Source: Anaerolineales bacterium (GTDB taxonomy: Bacteria; Chloroflexota; Anaerolineae; Anaerolineales; RBG-16-64-43). From it: a stretch of DNA of 48,724 nt. Position numbers and translations under genes: made by a program. Position 1 is the first letter of the stretch. Each line of letters begins with the position of its first letter. Below, one piece after another: positions 18,836 through 27,121 of this stretch. Below the pieces are notes generated by a model. That model did no database searches, was not told the DNA's origin, and saw only the letters and a program-made list of their open reading frames with translations. The DNA is taken from positions 1-48,724 of the forward strand of contig JAFGKK010000089.1 of the NCBI GenBank assembly GCA_016928575.1, given 5' to 3'.

Positions 18836-19071
18836 ACCATCGACAACCGACCATCGTGAAGACCGGACCCCACCTCCTACCCCCTCCCCAATATGGGGAG
18901 GGAAAGGGGAGGGGGCTCGAGGAATCCGCTAACATCCGATATCGCACCGAATGGAATTTGGGGAGATGTAAACGCGATGGAATACTCGACGATGGTCCAT
19001 GGTCTATGGTCTGCGGTCCATCGTCGAAATACTGATGGTCGAGAATCCATGGTCCATGGTCCATCGTCTCG
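18826..19071. repeat. degenerate heptamer repeat (GGTCCAT) with inverted counterpart and G/C hairpin
   Basis: Between uvrB and the HAD gene, 18994-19028 and 19037-19071 each contain about five 7-nt units of the form GGTCCAT or GGTCTAT. The opposite orientation (GACCATAGACCATCG) lies at 18828-18842 and covers the uvrB stop. In between, CCCTCCCC and GGGGAGGG (18882-18902) form a perfect 8-bp hairpin. No gene is seen in this spacer. Confidence 0.75.
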
Positions 19072-19100
19072 TTGCTTTCCGAAAGAATCGAGGTTAACGG

Positions 19101-19790
19101 TTGACGCCTTTTCAAGGAATCATTTTCGACTTCAACGGGGTGTTGTGGTGGGACGGGCCGCTGGTGGAGGAAAGCTGGCAGGCGGCGGCTTTTAAAATCC
19201 GCGGGCGCCCCTTCACGCCCGAAGAAACGGCGCGGATCATGCACGGGCGCGACAGCCGCGGGACGATGGAATACCTGGCCGGGCGGCCGCTCAGCCGGGA
19301 GGAATCCGCGCGGCTGGTGGGGGAGAAGGAAGCCCATTACCGGGACCTATGCCGGAAGCAGGGCGAGGCCTTCCGGCTCTCGCCCGGCGCCGAGGAGTTG
19401 CTGGAGTACCTGCGCGAACGGGGGATTCCGCGCACCATCGCCACCGTCTCGATCATCGAGAACGTGGATTTTTTCGTCCGGCGGCTGCGGTTGGACCGCT
19501 GGTTCAACACCAGGCTGATTGTTTACGACGACGGGATCCTGCCCGGCAAGCCGGCGCCGGATTTCTACCTCAAGGCGGCGGAAAACCTGAAGCGGGATCC
19601 GGCGCGGTGCGTCGTGGTCGAGGATTCGCTTTCTGGCATCCAGGCGGCGCGCGCCGCGGGGATCGGGCGGGTGATCGGGCTGACCACCAACCAGCCGGCG
19701 GAAGCGTTGCTCGGCGCGGGGGCGCACGAAACGGTTGAAAATCTCGGGCAGGCCGACTGGGAACAACTTTTCGGACCGGTCACCGTATGA
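19101..19790 (+). CDS. HAD-superfamily hydrolase, beta-phosphoglucomutase-like subgroup
   Basis: 229 residues. Motif I reads FDFNGVLWWDG: the nucleophile D10 is present but the second acidic residue is Asn (N12). The cap domain carries LLEYLRERGI; motif II is TVSIIENV; GKPAPDFYLKAAE is motif III with the Lys; and VVVEDSLSGIQAARAAGI is motif IV. This order matches phosphatase and phosphomutase HADs of the PGMB/GPH type. The TTG at 19101 is the start, with GAGG 7 nt upstream. The Asn change may reduce the acid/base step, so substrate and activity are uncertain. Confidence 0.85.
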   Translation: MTPFQGIIFDFNGVLWWDGPLVEESWQAAAFKIRGRPFTPEETARIMHGRDSRGTMEYLAGRPLSREESARLVGEKEAHYRDLCRKQGEAFRLSPGAEELLEYLRERGIPRTIATVSIIENVDFFVRRLRLDRWFNTRLIVYDDGILPGKPAPDFYLKAAENLKRDPARCVVVEDSLSGIQAARAAGIGRVIGLTTNQPAEALLGAGAHETVENLGQADWEQLFGPVTV

Positions 19791-19874
19791 ATAGGTGGAA
19801 ACCTCTGAAAAAGGGGGCATGCTGAGCGAACCGAAGCATCTGATACAGAATTTTTAGCCCCTTCGCTGCCACCG

Positions 19875-19905
19875 CTCCCCCCGGTGAAATGCCCACCGAG
19901 GGGGG
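19875..19905. repeat. imperfect CCCCCCGGTG hairpin
   Basis: CCCCCCGGTG and CACCGAGGGGGG pair with one bulged A. It lies in the 511-nt spacer between the HAD gene and the propeller lipoprotein, which otherwise shows no gene or clear promoter. Confidence 0.5.
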
Positions 19906-20301
19906 CGCGAACCTGCCTTCGGCAGAGAGGCCGGAGGGGCAAGCGCTCAGGGGGTCTCTTTTGAAGGTTTCCGGCAGTTATCGCAAAGAATGGTGATCTT
20001 ACTCGAAAATGGGGGATGTGACGGCGGCCATCTGAAAAAAGTCAAGAAAAAAGAGAAATGAAACGGGAGGCCGGCATCGTTTCGGGCCGGGAATCCGGGT
20101 GTTCCTCCTCAAGCATAGAAAGGATAGCCTTGGAAAAAAAGAAGAACAACGTTGCCCCCGCTGATCCTTGGCATTTGCCGAATTTGCAGGGCGGGGATAT
20201 AATTGTGCCACTACTCAAATCCGTTTTTTTCCAAGAAGGGGGATAACATGAAATCCATCTGCACGCCCGAAGAAAAAACCAATATATCCAAAGGAGGGGA
20301 A

Positions 20302-21759
20302 ATGGATACAGCAACCAGCAAGCGGAAGTTAGCGGCGCCGGCCGCCGTTTTTATGATTCTGGCGGCGGTGCAAATGGCGTGTGCACTCAGCGGCGCGGAA
20401 CCTCAAGCGGCGGAGAACACGCCGACCGCAGACACGGCTGTGACCGCCCAACCCGCGGGGGAAACCGCCGTGCAAACGCAAGCCCAACCCGAAGCCACGA
20501 AGGAAGGGGATGCCGAAGGCGGCCCGTCCTCCGGCGGCTCGGTGGGCGATTTCGCATGTTTTGCAACCTCGGACAACGGGGTCACCTGCCTGAACGACGG
20601 GGGGTGGAAGACGTATACCGAGGAGAACACCGATTTCTACAGCCTCGACGTCGAGGATATGGCCGCCTGCCCGGATGGAAAGATATACGCCTCCACCTTT
20701 TCGATGGTGCTGGTGTTCGACGGAAGGGCGTGGGAGGAAATCCCGCCCGGTGGAGAGGAATATATCGGGGGCGATTATATAGCCTGCGGCGCGGAGGGGA
20801 GTATCTGGGTCGGCGGATACAAGGGTATTCACTACTACAAGGACGGGGAATGGGGATCGTTCGCCGTCGAAGCCTACGCCACCGGTGAATACCCAGATCT
20901 CATGTATGGGTTGGAAATCGCTCCGGACGGCACCGTTTGGGTGGCGACGGCCCGCTCGATCTCGGCGTACGATGGAACGTCGTGGAAGGAATATACGCAG
21001 GGCAGCGGATTCGACGTGGAGATCAGCCCCGCCGGTTTGGCCGTGGATTCCAAGAACCGGGTTTGGATGATCGATTACGATATGCTGTATCTGTTTGAAA
21101 ACGGCGGATGGAATGCCTTCGAGTTGAAGCACAGCATCATGACTCCGAACTCGCTCCTTGTCGATCCGCAGGACCGCCTGTGGATCAACACGGACACCTA
21201 TGGGGCCTTGATCCTTGACGGAGACCAGTTCAGCGAGTTCTCCTATAACAGCGGAGATCTCCACAGTAACGGGGTCTTCTCGGTGGCATTCGACAAATCG
21301 GGCAAAACCTGGGTGGCTATGGAGTACGGGATTGACATCCTTTCGGGAGACACGACGACCCACTACCGGATGGATAACGCCGATCTGGCGGACAACAAGA
21401 TCATTCGTGTCGCGGTCGTCGGCAACGGGCCGGCTCTTCCCGCGGAAATGACCAAACAGCCTGGCTCCATCGTCGGGAGCATTACGGTGGGAGGGAAACC
21501 CTTGGCCGGCGCGGAAGTGGAATTTTGCGTCGAGGAGTTGGGCTTTCAATACGTCGGAGAGACTCCCTGCAGCAGCCAACCCTTCATGAAAAAGGGAACT
21601 ACGGATGCGGAAGGAAATTTCTCCATCGCGGATGTCCCGACGGGATATTATTACATCACGGTGAAGGTTGAGGATGGATGGATTTACTTATACGAGAGAA
21701 TTCCCGTCGCGGAGGGCAAAGAGACTGATATCGGCGAATTGAAGGTTAAGGAAGACTAA
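20302..21759 (+). CDS. beta-propeller lipoprotein with C-terminal carboxypeptidase-regulatory-like domain
   Basis: 485 residues. The signal peptide ends in a lipobox (VQMAC). A Thr/Pro/Ala/Gln-rich linker (about 35-80) is followed by a propeller built from repeated blades of the type APDGTVWVATARSISAYDG, DSKNRVWMIDYDMLYLFENG and DPQDRLWINTDTYGALILDG, similar to the Reg_prop repeats of two-component sensors. It ends in a CnaB/CarboxypepD_reg-like domain (GSITVGGKPLAGAEVEFC ... TTDAEGNFSIADVPTGYYYI). The ATG at 20302 is preferred because AAGGAGG stands 4 nt upstream; the in-frame ATG at 20248 would bury the signal. There is no kinase or DNA-binding domain, so it is likely an extracellular ligand- or protein-binding module. 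A strong terminator follows. Confidence 0.82.
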   Translation: MDTATSKRKLAAPAAVFMILAAVQMACALSGAEPQAAENTPTADTAVTAQPAGETAVQTQAQPEATKEGDAEGGPSSGGSVGDFACFATSDNGVTCLNDGGWKTYTEENTDFYSLDVEDMAACPDGKIYASTFSMVLVFDGRAWEEIPPGGEEYIGGDYIACGAEGSIWVGGYKGIHYYKDGEWGSFAVEAYATGEYPDLMYGLEIAPDGTVWVATARSISAYDGTSWKEYTQGSGFDVEISPAGLAVDSKNRVWMIDYDMLYLFENGGWNAFELKHSIMTPNSLLVDPQDRLWINTDTYGALILDGDQFSEFSYNSGDLHSNGVFSVAFDKSGKTWVAMEYGIDILSGDTTTHYRMDNADLADNKIIRVAVVGNGPALPAEMTKQPGSIVGSITVGGKPLAGAEVEFCVEELGFQYVGETPCSSQPFMKKGTTDAEGNFSIADVPTGYYYITVKVEDGWIYLYERIPVAEGKETDIGELKVKED

Positions 21760-21795
21760 CCCGGCCGGAAGCGATGCTCACCCTGCGAAAATAAT

Positions 21796-21837
21796 AAAAA
21801 AACTCCCCGCCCGAAATTCGGCGGGGAGTTTTTTTTA
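21796..21837. terminator. bidirectional intrinsic terminator
   Basis: AACTCCCCGCC and GGCGGGGAGTT form a perfect 11-bp stem around an 8-nt loop. It has an A-run on the left and eight Ts on the right, so it works for the lipoprotein on plus and the membrane gene on minus. Confidence 0.95.
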
Positions 21838-21866
21838 TCAGACTCGCACACGAGAAATCACTCAGG

Positions 21867-22348
21867 CTACGGGCTCGACGGTTCGATCACCGGCGGCTTC
21901 TTGGGTTCCACGGCGGTATGGAAAAATCCGGACGCTTCGATCTCCAGCCCTTGGATGATTTTCAGCGCCGGATTTACGAAAAACGCGCCGATCGGACCGT
22001 CGATAAAGCCCAGGACTCCATAGAGGATCGGCAGGCAAACGACGGCTCCCAGGCTGGTGATCAGACCAAAGAAGTCAATTGATCTTCCGTAGGATGAGCA
22101 GGGTGCTGAAAAAAGAGGGGAAGGCGGTTGAGCCCGCCCCGGACAGTCCGCCGGGCGGGGCTCGACCGGCTTTTTCAGCACCCGATTAGGAGGAGCGGAA
22201 GGAAAGCGCTGATGGCAGCGCCCCCGGTGAGAATTGTTCCAAGCAGATTCACAAAAGTCATGAACAATCCCCCTGCGAATCCGAACAGGGCATTGACCGC
22301 GGCGGAAACCGCGGCAAACGAAAGAATTCCAGCGCGGCGGATTTTTAT
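21867..22348 (-). pseudogene. small membrane protein gene interrupted by an 83-bp palindromic element
   Basis: The C-terminal half (IDFFGLITSLG ... CLPILYGVLGFIDGPIGAFF ... GLEIE) and an N-terminal half in another frame (RRAGILSFAAVSAAVNALFG ... GGAAISAFLPLLLI) fit one small membrane protein. I recall a family with a PILYGxxGFIxGxIGAFxYN helix. They are separated by the element at 22101-22183. Deleting exactly those 83 bp joins ..PLLLI to CSSYGRSIDFF in one open frame of about 130 residues. No ATG, GTG or TTG start suits the N-terminal half; an ATA at 22348 stands 5 nt behind GAGGGG. It is probably inactive now. Confidence 0.7.
22101..22183. mobile_element. 83-bp MITE-like element with 13-bp terminal inverted repeats
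   Basis: GGGTGCTGAAAAA at the left and its exact complement at the right enclose a GC-rich interior that is itself largely self-complementary (CCCGCCC / GGGCGGG, GGTTGAGC / GCTCGACC). It is non-coding. Related TGTTGAAAAA ends occur at 44581-44710 and partially at 27537 and 30965. No transposase is in the window. Confidence 0.75.
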
Positions 22349-22405
22349 CCTTGCCCCTCGTATGAAAAACGCGGATTGGATTCGATTGAATGGCGGGCTG
22401 CGGCG

Positions 22406-23032
22406 TCATGACCTCCCGCCCGGTTTTTCGGCGGTCATCAGGAACAGGGGGAATTCCCTTACTCCGCGCTCGGTCTGCTTGCGCATGCGGAAGACCGTAT
22501 CGAAGGCGACCTTCCGAAACCCCGCGCGCACGGCCAACGCCTGCAGCTCGCCGCGGTCGAAGCCCCGATGGCCGTCGAAGCCGCCGCCATGGAACGAGCC
22601 GTCTTCCGAATCCAGATCCGCGATGCACGCAAAGCCGTTTTCTTCGAGCAGGGAGAAAAACGCCCGCAGGATTCCGGCGGTGTCCGGGATGTGGTGCAAG
22701 GCCATCAGGCTGTAGATCAAGCCGTAGCGTTCCGGGGGTGGGGGATCGGTAGTGAGGTCCAACCGCAGGGGGAACATATTGCGGATGCCGGCGCCGGCGA
22801 TTTTTTCCGAAAGGACGGCCAGCATCCCCTCCGAGCTGTCGGCCAGCGTGATCCGCCCCAGGCGGCGGCGGAGGGCGAAGCTGAGCAGGCCGGTTCCGCA
22901 TCCGTATTCCAGCGCCCGCATGCCGCGGCTCAGCGGGACGCGGCGGGCGACGGCGCCGGCAACGGCTTGCGCGCGTTCCGTCTTGACGGGCGACTGGTCC
23001 CAGTCTTTTGCTTTGCGGTCGAACTCGGTCAT
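22406..23032 (-). CDS. class I SAM-dependent methyltransferase
   Basis: 208 residues. It starts MTEFDRKAKDWDQSP, a common opening for small methyltransferases. Motif I is ALEYGCGTGLLSFALRR (about 40-56), LADSSEGML the acidic motif II, and LIYSLMALHHIPD the post-II region. The C-terminal half has DLDSEDGSFHGGGFDGHRGF and ends in PLFLMTAEKP. The start overlaps the stop of the response-regulator/cyclase gene (ATGA), so the two are co-translated. This could be a signalling-linked methyltransferase, but the substrate is unknown. Confidence 0.87.
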   Translation of the reverse strand: MTEFDRKAKDWDQSPVKTERAQAVAGAVARRVPLSRGMRALEYGCGTGLLSFALRRRLGRITLADSSEGMLAVLSEKIAGAGIRNMFPLRLDLTTDPPPPERYGLIYSLMALHHIPDTAGILRAFFSLLEENGFACIADLDSEDGSFHGGGFDGHRGFDRGELQALAVRAGFRKVAFDTVFRMRKQTERGVREFPLFLMTAEKPGGRS

Positions 23033-24093
23033 CCGTCGAGGTCCAGGGCGAAGACCGCCACCCGTCCGGAGCGGCCGGAGAGGTGTTTGTCGCCGAGGGG
23101 GCGGGCGGGGGGCTTGCCGGCGGCCTCGTAGGTGGCTTGGCTGAGGAGCACCTGCCCCGGCCAGGCTTCCTCCTGCAACCTCTGGGCGATGTTGACCGCG
23201 TCGCCCACCACGGTGTAGTCCATCACCAAATCGGAGCCGATGTTGCCGACGATCGCTTCGCCGGTGTGCAGACCGATGCCGAGGGCGATCTCGCCCGAGG
23301 CGAGGTTCAGCGCAGGCGCCTGCTCGGCGAAGGCGCGCTGGACGCGGCGGGCGGCCTCGACGGCGCGGCGGGCGTCGTCCTCCTGCGGCACGGGCGCGCC
23401 GAAGAATGCCATCACCGCGTCGCCGATGAATTTATCGAACGTGCCCCCGCACTCGAAAATCGCCCCGGTGAGGATCGGGAAGATGCGGTTGAGCATCGCC
23501 ACCACCTCGGCGGCCGGATGGTTCTCGGTGAAGCGCACGAAGCCCTTGATGTCGGCGAACAGCACCGTCACCCGGCGGGATTCGCCGCCCAGCCGCAGAT
23601 AGCGCTCGGGTTCGGTGAGGATCGTCTCGGCCACGTCCTTCGACACGTAGCGGTGCAGGGCGCGCGCCAGCAGTTCGTTGCGCTCTTCCAGGTCGAGGTG
23701 CAGTTTGCGCAGGCGGAGCAGCGAGCGCGCGCGGGTGAGCAGGATGACCGAATCCAGCGGCTTGCCGAGGAACTCGTCGGCGCCGGCGTCGATCGCCTCC
23801 AGGCGCTCGGAATCGTGGGCGGTGACGATCATCGCCGGAACCAGCCGGGTGCGCCTTTCGGCGCGCATCGCGCGGCACACTTCCAGGCCGCTCTTGCCCG
23901 GCATCGAAATATCCAGCAAGGCCAGGTCGATCCCCTCGCGGGAGAGGATCTCCAGCGCGGCGTCGCCGCTGCCGGCGGGGAAAACCCGGCAGCCGGAGGA
24001 TTCCAGGTAGGTCTGCAGGAGTTCGCGGATGTTTTTGTCGTCGTCCGCAACGAGCACGAGGGGAGGCCGGTTGAGGATGGCAGCCAGGTCCAT
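23029..24093 (-). CDS. response regulator fused to a class III adenylate/guanylate cyclase
   Basis: 354 residues from the ATG at 24093. The receiver domain (about 11-125) has DDD (17-19), phospho-acceptor D61 (LLDISMP) and the Lys in FLGKPLD. After a helical linker, the CHD cyclase domain shows VTVLFADIKGFVRFTE (metal Asp), FDKFIGDAVMAFFG (Lys and second Asp), GLHTGEAIVGNIG and YTVVGDAVNIAQRLQ (Asn and Arg of the transition-state pair). All catalytic positions look intact, so it probably makes cAMP or cGMP on phosphorylation. An in-frame ATG 14 codons upstream is less likely; GGGGA precedes the chosen ATG. No kinase gene lies nearby. Confidence 0.93.
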   Translation of the reverse strand: MDLAAILNRPPLVLVADDDKNIRELLQTYLESSGCRVFPAGSGDAALEILSREGIDLALLDISMPGKSGLEVCRAMRAERRTRLVPAMIVTAHDSERLEAIDAGADEFLGKPLDSVILLTRARSLLRLRKLHLDLEERNELLARALHRYVSKDVAETILTEPERYLRLGGESRRVTVLFADIKGFVRFTENHPAAEVVAMLNRIFPILTGAIFECGGTFDKFIGDAVMAFFGAPVPQEDDARRAVEAARRVQRAFAEQAPALNLASGEIALGIGLHTGEAIVGNIGSDLVMDYTVVGDAVNIAQRLQEEAWPGQVLLSQATYEAAGKPPARPLGDKHLSGRSGRVAVFALDLDG

Positions 24094-24573
24094 GGAATTA
24101 TCCCCAGTTATTCTACCGAAAAGACGGTTTTCCAACCATCAACGGAAACAGGGGGATCCTACCCTTTTTCGGCACCTTGTTGGGCTTGTCGATTTTTAAC
24201 CGATTGGATCATCAAACCACACAATACCGCGGCGAAGTCAGCGACCCCGTGGAGAGCGCGGTTCATTTCTTGTGCGAATTCCCTGCCGGGACTAGAATAT
24301 CCGCCGTCCGCAACGCCGGGAGTGCAATCCCCCGGGCAGGCGTTGCTTGCCGGACGGGAAACCGCAAAATTAGGATTCCCCAGCATCCCCTCCCGCCGAC
24401 GCCAGCCGTGTGCCGAGAAACCGTCCCGGGGAAAAGGATTATCCCCGGGGGGCTGGATTTTCTTTGAGGCGGTTTTCCGCCGGATGCCCCGCACCCCGTG
24501 AAAGCGGCGAGCGGCCGGGGGCGTATCGCGGGAGTCGAAAGCTTCGGCGGATCCTTTGCGAAAGGAGGCAAGG

Positions 24574-25233
24574 ATGATGAAAGTCACCATCGTGTATGAT
24601 AATACCGCAATCCGGAAGGACCTAAAGCCCGACTGGGGTTTTGCCGCTCTGGTCGAGGCGCACGGGCGACGAATTCTGTTCGACACGGGAGGAAGCGGTT
24701 CCATTCTTCTTGCCAATCTGAAGGCCTTGGCGGTCGACCCCAAGACGATCGGCGATGTGTTCATTTCCCACGCCCATTTCGATCACACCGGGGGATTGTC
24801 CGCTTTTCTGGATCAGAACTCCGAGGTGAAAGTGTGGGTTCCTCCGTCTTTCCGGGGCGTGAAGCACGCGCGCGAAGTCGTCACCGTGAAAACCTCGGGC
24901 GTTCTGTACGCAGGGATCCATTCCACGGGCGAATTGGACGGTGTGGAACAATCCCTTTGCGTGGAGACTTCGAAGGGCGTCGTCGTCGTCGTGGGATGTT
25001 CCCATCCGCCGATGGAGCGCATTCTCGGCGCGGCTTCCGCGTTTGGAACGGTATACGGAATCATCGGCGGGCTGCACGGCAACCGGCCGGAATCCCTGAA
25101 GGATGTACAAATGATCTGCGCCACCCATTGTACGCAGCACAAAACGGAAATCCGGTCCCTGTATCCGGATTCCTACCGGGAAGGGGGGGCGGGGCAAGTG
25201 ATCCTCGTCGGCGAAGCCCCGGGCGGGAAGTAG
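24574..25233 (+). CDS. metallo-beta-lactamase-fold hydrolase, COG1237 type
   Basis: 219 residues. VTIVYDNTAIRKDLKPDWGF and ILFDTGGSGSILLANLKAL open the protein, as in COG1237 proteins annotated as dihydropterin RFA-P synthases. FISHAHFDHTGGLSAFL is the metal-binding HxHxDH motif. CSHPPMERIL and GIIGGLHG give the further ligand histidines. The annotated reaction is known mainly in archaeal methanopterin synthesis; most bacterial members have no proven function. The ATG at 24574 has AAAGGAGG 5 nt upstream. The upstream spacer 24136-24573 shows no gene, only a GGCAGGC/GCTTGCC hairpin. It heads a tight three-gene unit. Confidence 0.85.
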   Translation: MMKVTIVYDNTAIRKDLKPDWGFAALVEAHGRRILFDTGGSGSILLANLKALAVDPKTIGDVFISHAHFDHTGGLSAFLDQNSEVKVWVPPSFRGVKHAREVVTVKTSGVLYAGIHSTGELDGVEQSLCVETSKGVVVVVGCSHPPMERILGAASAFGTVYGIIGGLHGNRPESLKDVQMICATHCTQHKTEIRSLYPDSYREGGAGQVILVGEAPGGK

Positions 25234-25287
25234 GCGCCGGGCTTCGACTCCGCGCGGCGTGCGCCTGGGCTCCGGGCATTGTCATCC

Positions 25288-26439
25288 ATGGTGATCAACA
25301 TCATCGGCACCGAATCGCTGGGAGTCCGCGGACTGTCTTGCTCGGTGCAATTGAAGGATCGGAAGATATTTATCGATCCGGGAATTGCGCTGGGCTATTC
25401 CCGGGGCGGCTATCTGCCGCATCCCTTTCAGGTTGCGGTGGGGGGGGAAATTCGAGGTCGGATCGTGCGGGAATTGGAGAATTCCAGCGATGTGATCGTC
25501 AGCCATTTCGACGGCGATCATTGCCCGTTGGACGATCCCAATCCGTACCAGTTGGGAATCCGCGGCCTGGGGATGGATTTCTCGGGCGTCCGGATCTGGG
25601 CCAAAGGCTGGGAGGATTGTCCGCCCAAGCAGCAAGCCCGGCGCAAGGCCTTAACGGAAAAATTTTCCGCACATTGGCGCGACGCGGAAGGCGTGCGGGC
25701 AGGGCCTTTGACGTTCTCTTTGCCGGTGCCCCACGGGCGGAGGGAGGGGAACCGCCGCACCGTCATGATGAGCCGGATCGAAGAGGGGGGCACGGTTTTC
25801 GTGCATGCATCGGACATTCAACTCTTGGACGATCAAACCGTCGAGGCGGTGTTGGCATGGCGGCCGGATATCGTGCTGGCTTCGGGTCCGCCCGTTTACC
25901 TTGGCAGAGCCGCCGGAGAGCCCTCGCCTTGGGAGCATGCCCGTCGGAACGCAATCAAACTCTCGCGGATGGTGGATGCGCTGATTCTGGACCATCACCT
26001 CCTGCGGTCCACGGAAGGGCTTTCCTGGCTGGAGGAGGTCAAACGCGCCGCCGGCCATCCCGTTCTCTGCGCGGCGGAATTCATGAAGCGGCAACCGCTC
26101 TTTTTGGAGGGATGGCGCAAGCAACTGTATGAATGGCTGCCGGTGCCCGATGCATGGCATGCCGAGTATGCCAGCGGAAAGGCGGATGCCGGCTCGTACC
26201 GGATCCCCGGGTGGAAGGCGTTGATCGACAAGGGCAGGATCACCCCCTGCCGGTGGTATCCGGTCTGCCCGATCCGGGAGTACACCGAACGGGGGGAGTT
26301 GGAAAGGTATTGGGTAGAAGCGTACTGTTTGGTCGGGAATCGGAACTGCCTGCGGTACCGGATGGAAGAACAGGGCAAGCCCCATCCGGATAATCTCCTG
26401 CCGGACGGCGAAATCCGGGAAGGGTTGCTGCGGAGGTGA
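25288..26439 (+). CDS. UPF0282 metallo-beta-lactamase-like protein with extra four-cysteine domain
   Basis: 383 residues. Blocks typical of UPF0282 are visible: GTESLGVRG, FIDPGIALGYSRGGYLPHP, SLPVPHG, VFVHASDIQLL and RPDIVLASGPPVYLG. The usual HxHxDH is HFDGDH here (H73-H78), so one ligand His is replaced. About 90 extra C-terminal residues follow, with C321, C327, C347 and C354 (CX5C-X19-CX6C) in CRWYPVCPIREYTERGELER and a Y-C-L-V-G-N-R-N-C block, then HPDNLLPDG. The pattern suggests a metal or Fe-S site. UPF0282 is known mostly from archaea and is uncharacterised. It is 54 nt from the previous gene and 7 nt from the next. Start ATG 25288. Confidence 0.85.
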   Translation: MVINIIGTESLGVRGLSCSVQLKDRKIFIDPGIALGYSRGGYLPHPFQVAVGGEIRGRIVRELENSSDVIVSHFDGDHCPLDDPNPYQLGIRGLGMDFSGVRIWAKGWEDCPPKQQARRKALTEKFSAHWRDAEGVRAGPLTFSLPVPHGRREGNRRTVMMSRIEEGGTVFVHASDIQLLDDQTVEAVLAWRPDIVLASGPPVYLGRAAGEPSPWEHARRNAIKLSRMVDALILDHHLLRSTEGLSWLEEVKRAAGHPVLCAAEFMKRQPLFLEGWRKQLYEWLPVPDAWHAEYASGKADAGSYRIPGWKALIDKGRITPCRWYPVCPIREYTERGELERYWVEAYCLVGNRNCLRYRMEEQGKPHPDNLLPDGEIREGLLRR

Positions 26440-26446
26440 GGCGCGG

Positions 26447-27121
26447 ATGATCGGAGACAACGTGCGGAAAATCCTGGCCGAGCTGCCGGAGGGCGTGGAA
26501 CTCGTGGCGGCGGCGAAGGGGCGAACCCCGGAGGAAATCCTGGAGGCCATCGCCGCCGGTGTGCGGATCATCGGCGCGAACTACATCCGGGAAGCCCAAA
26601 GATCCCATCGGGTGGTGGGAAAGCGGGCTGGTTGGCATTTTATCGGCCTCCCCGGACAGCAAAAGCACGATTTGCTCCGGAGAAAAACATTGGAGTTGTT
26701 CGATATGATCGAAACGGTCGATTCCATCGACATCGCGGCCGGGATCGATCGCAAATGCGGCGAGATCAGCAAAGTTATGCCGGTGCTGATCGAGGTGAAC
26801 AGCGGGCGGGAAGTTCAGAAATCCGGCGTGCTGCCGGAGGACGCCGAAGGGGTGATCCGGGAAATCGCCGGGTTGGCGCATGTGCGGATTCTGGGACTGA
26901 TGACGATGGGGCCGCGGTTCGGCGATCCGGAAGACACCCGGCCGTATTTTGCAAACACCCGGAAGCTGTTCGAACGCATCCGCGGGCTGAAAATTGCGGA
27001 TGTCGAGATGAAATACTTATCGATGGGCATGACGAATTCCTACCCCGTGGCGCTGCAGGAAGGGGCCAATATGGTGCGGATCGGCACGAAGATCTTCGGA
27101 GAGAAGGCGGCGCAAGCCTGA
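26447..27121 (+). CDS. YggS/PLPBP-type pyridoxal-phosphate homeostasis protein
   Basis: 224 residues, the family's normal size. LVAAAKGRTPEEI carries the PLP-binding Lys; then come IIGANYIREAQ (usually GENYVQE), WHFIGLPGQQKHDLLRR (usually WHFIGxLQxNK), VLIEVNSGREVQKSG, LGLMTMGP, YLSMGMTNSYPVALQEG and MVRIGTKIFGE. It is a single-domain fold III protein that holds PLP and maintains vitamin B6 and amino-acid balance. The GANY and LPGQQK changes are distinct from housekeeping YggS. With the two MBL-fold genes, this may be a specialised paralogue. Start 7 nt after the UPF0282 stop. Confidence 0.88.
   Translation: MIGDNVRKILAELPEGVELVAAAKGRTPEEILEAIAAGVRIIGANYIREAQRSHRVVGKRAGWHFIGLPGQQKHDLLRRKTLELFDMIETVDSIDIAAGIDRKCGEISKVMPVLIEVNSGREVQKSGVLPEDAEGVIREIAGLAHVRILGLMTMGPRFGDPEDTRPYFANTRKLFERIRGLKIADVEMKYLSMGMTNSYPVALQEGANMVRIGTKIFGEKAAQA

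Noticed and set aside
22091-22196. 9-bp target-site duplication AGGATGAGC / AGGAGGAGC flanking the 83-bp element
   Set aside because: The copies differ at one base, and the boundaries they imply (97 bp removed) do not restore the reading frame. The 83-bp boundaries fit better, so I do not claim a duplication.
24136-24573. Riboswitch upstream of the MBL-fold gene
   Set aside because: A hairpin is visible, but I find no conserved boxes of the known cobalamin, TPP, THF or other classes.
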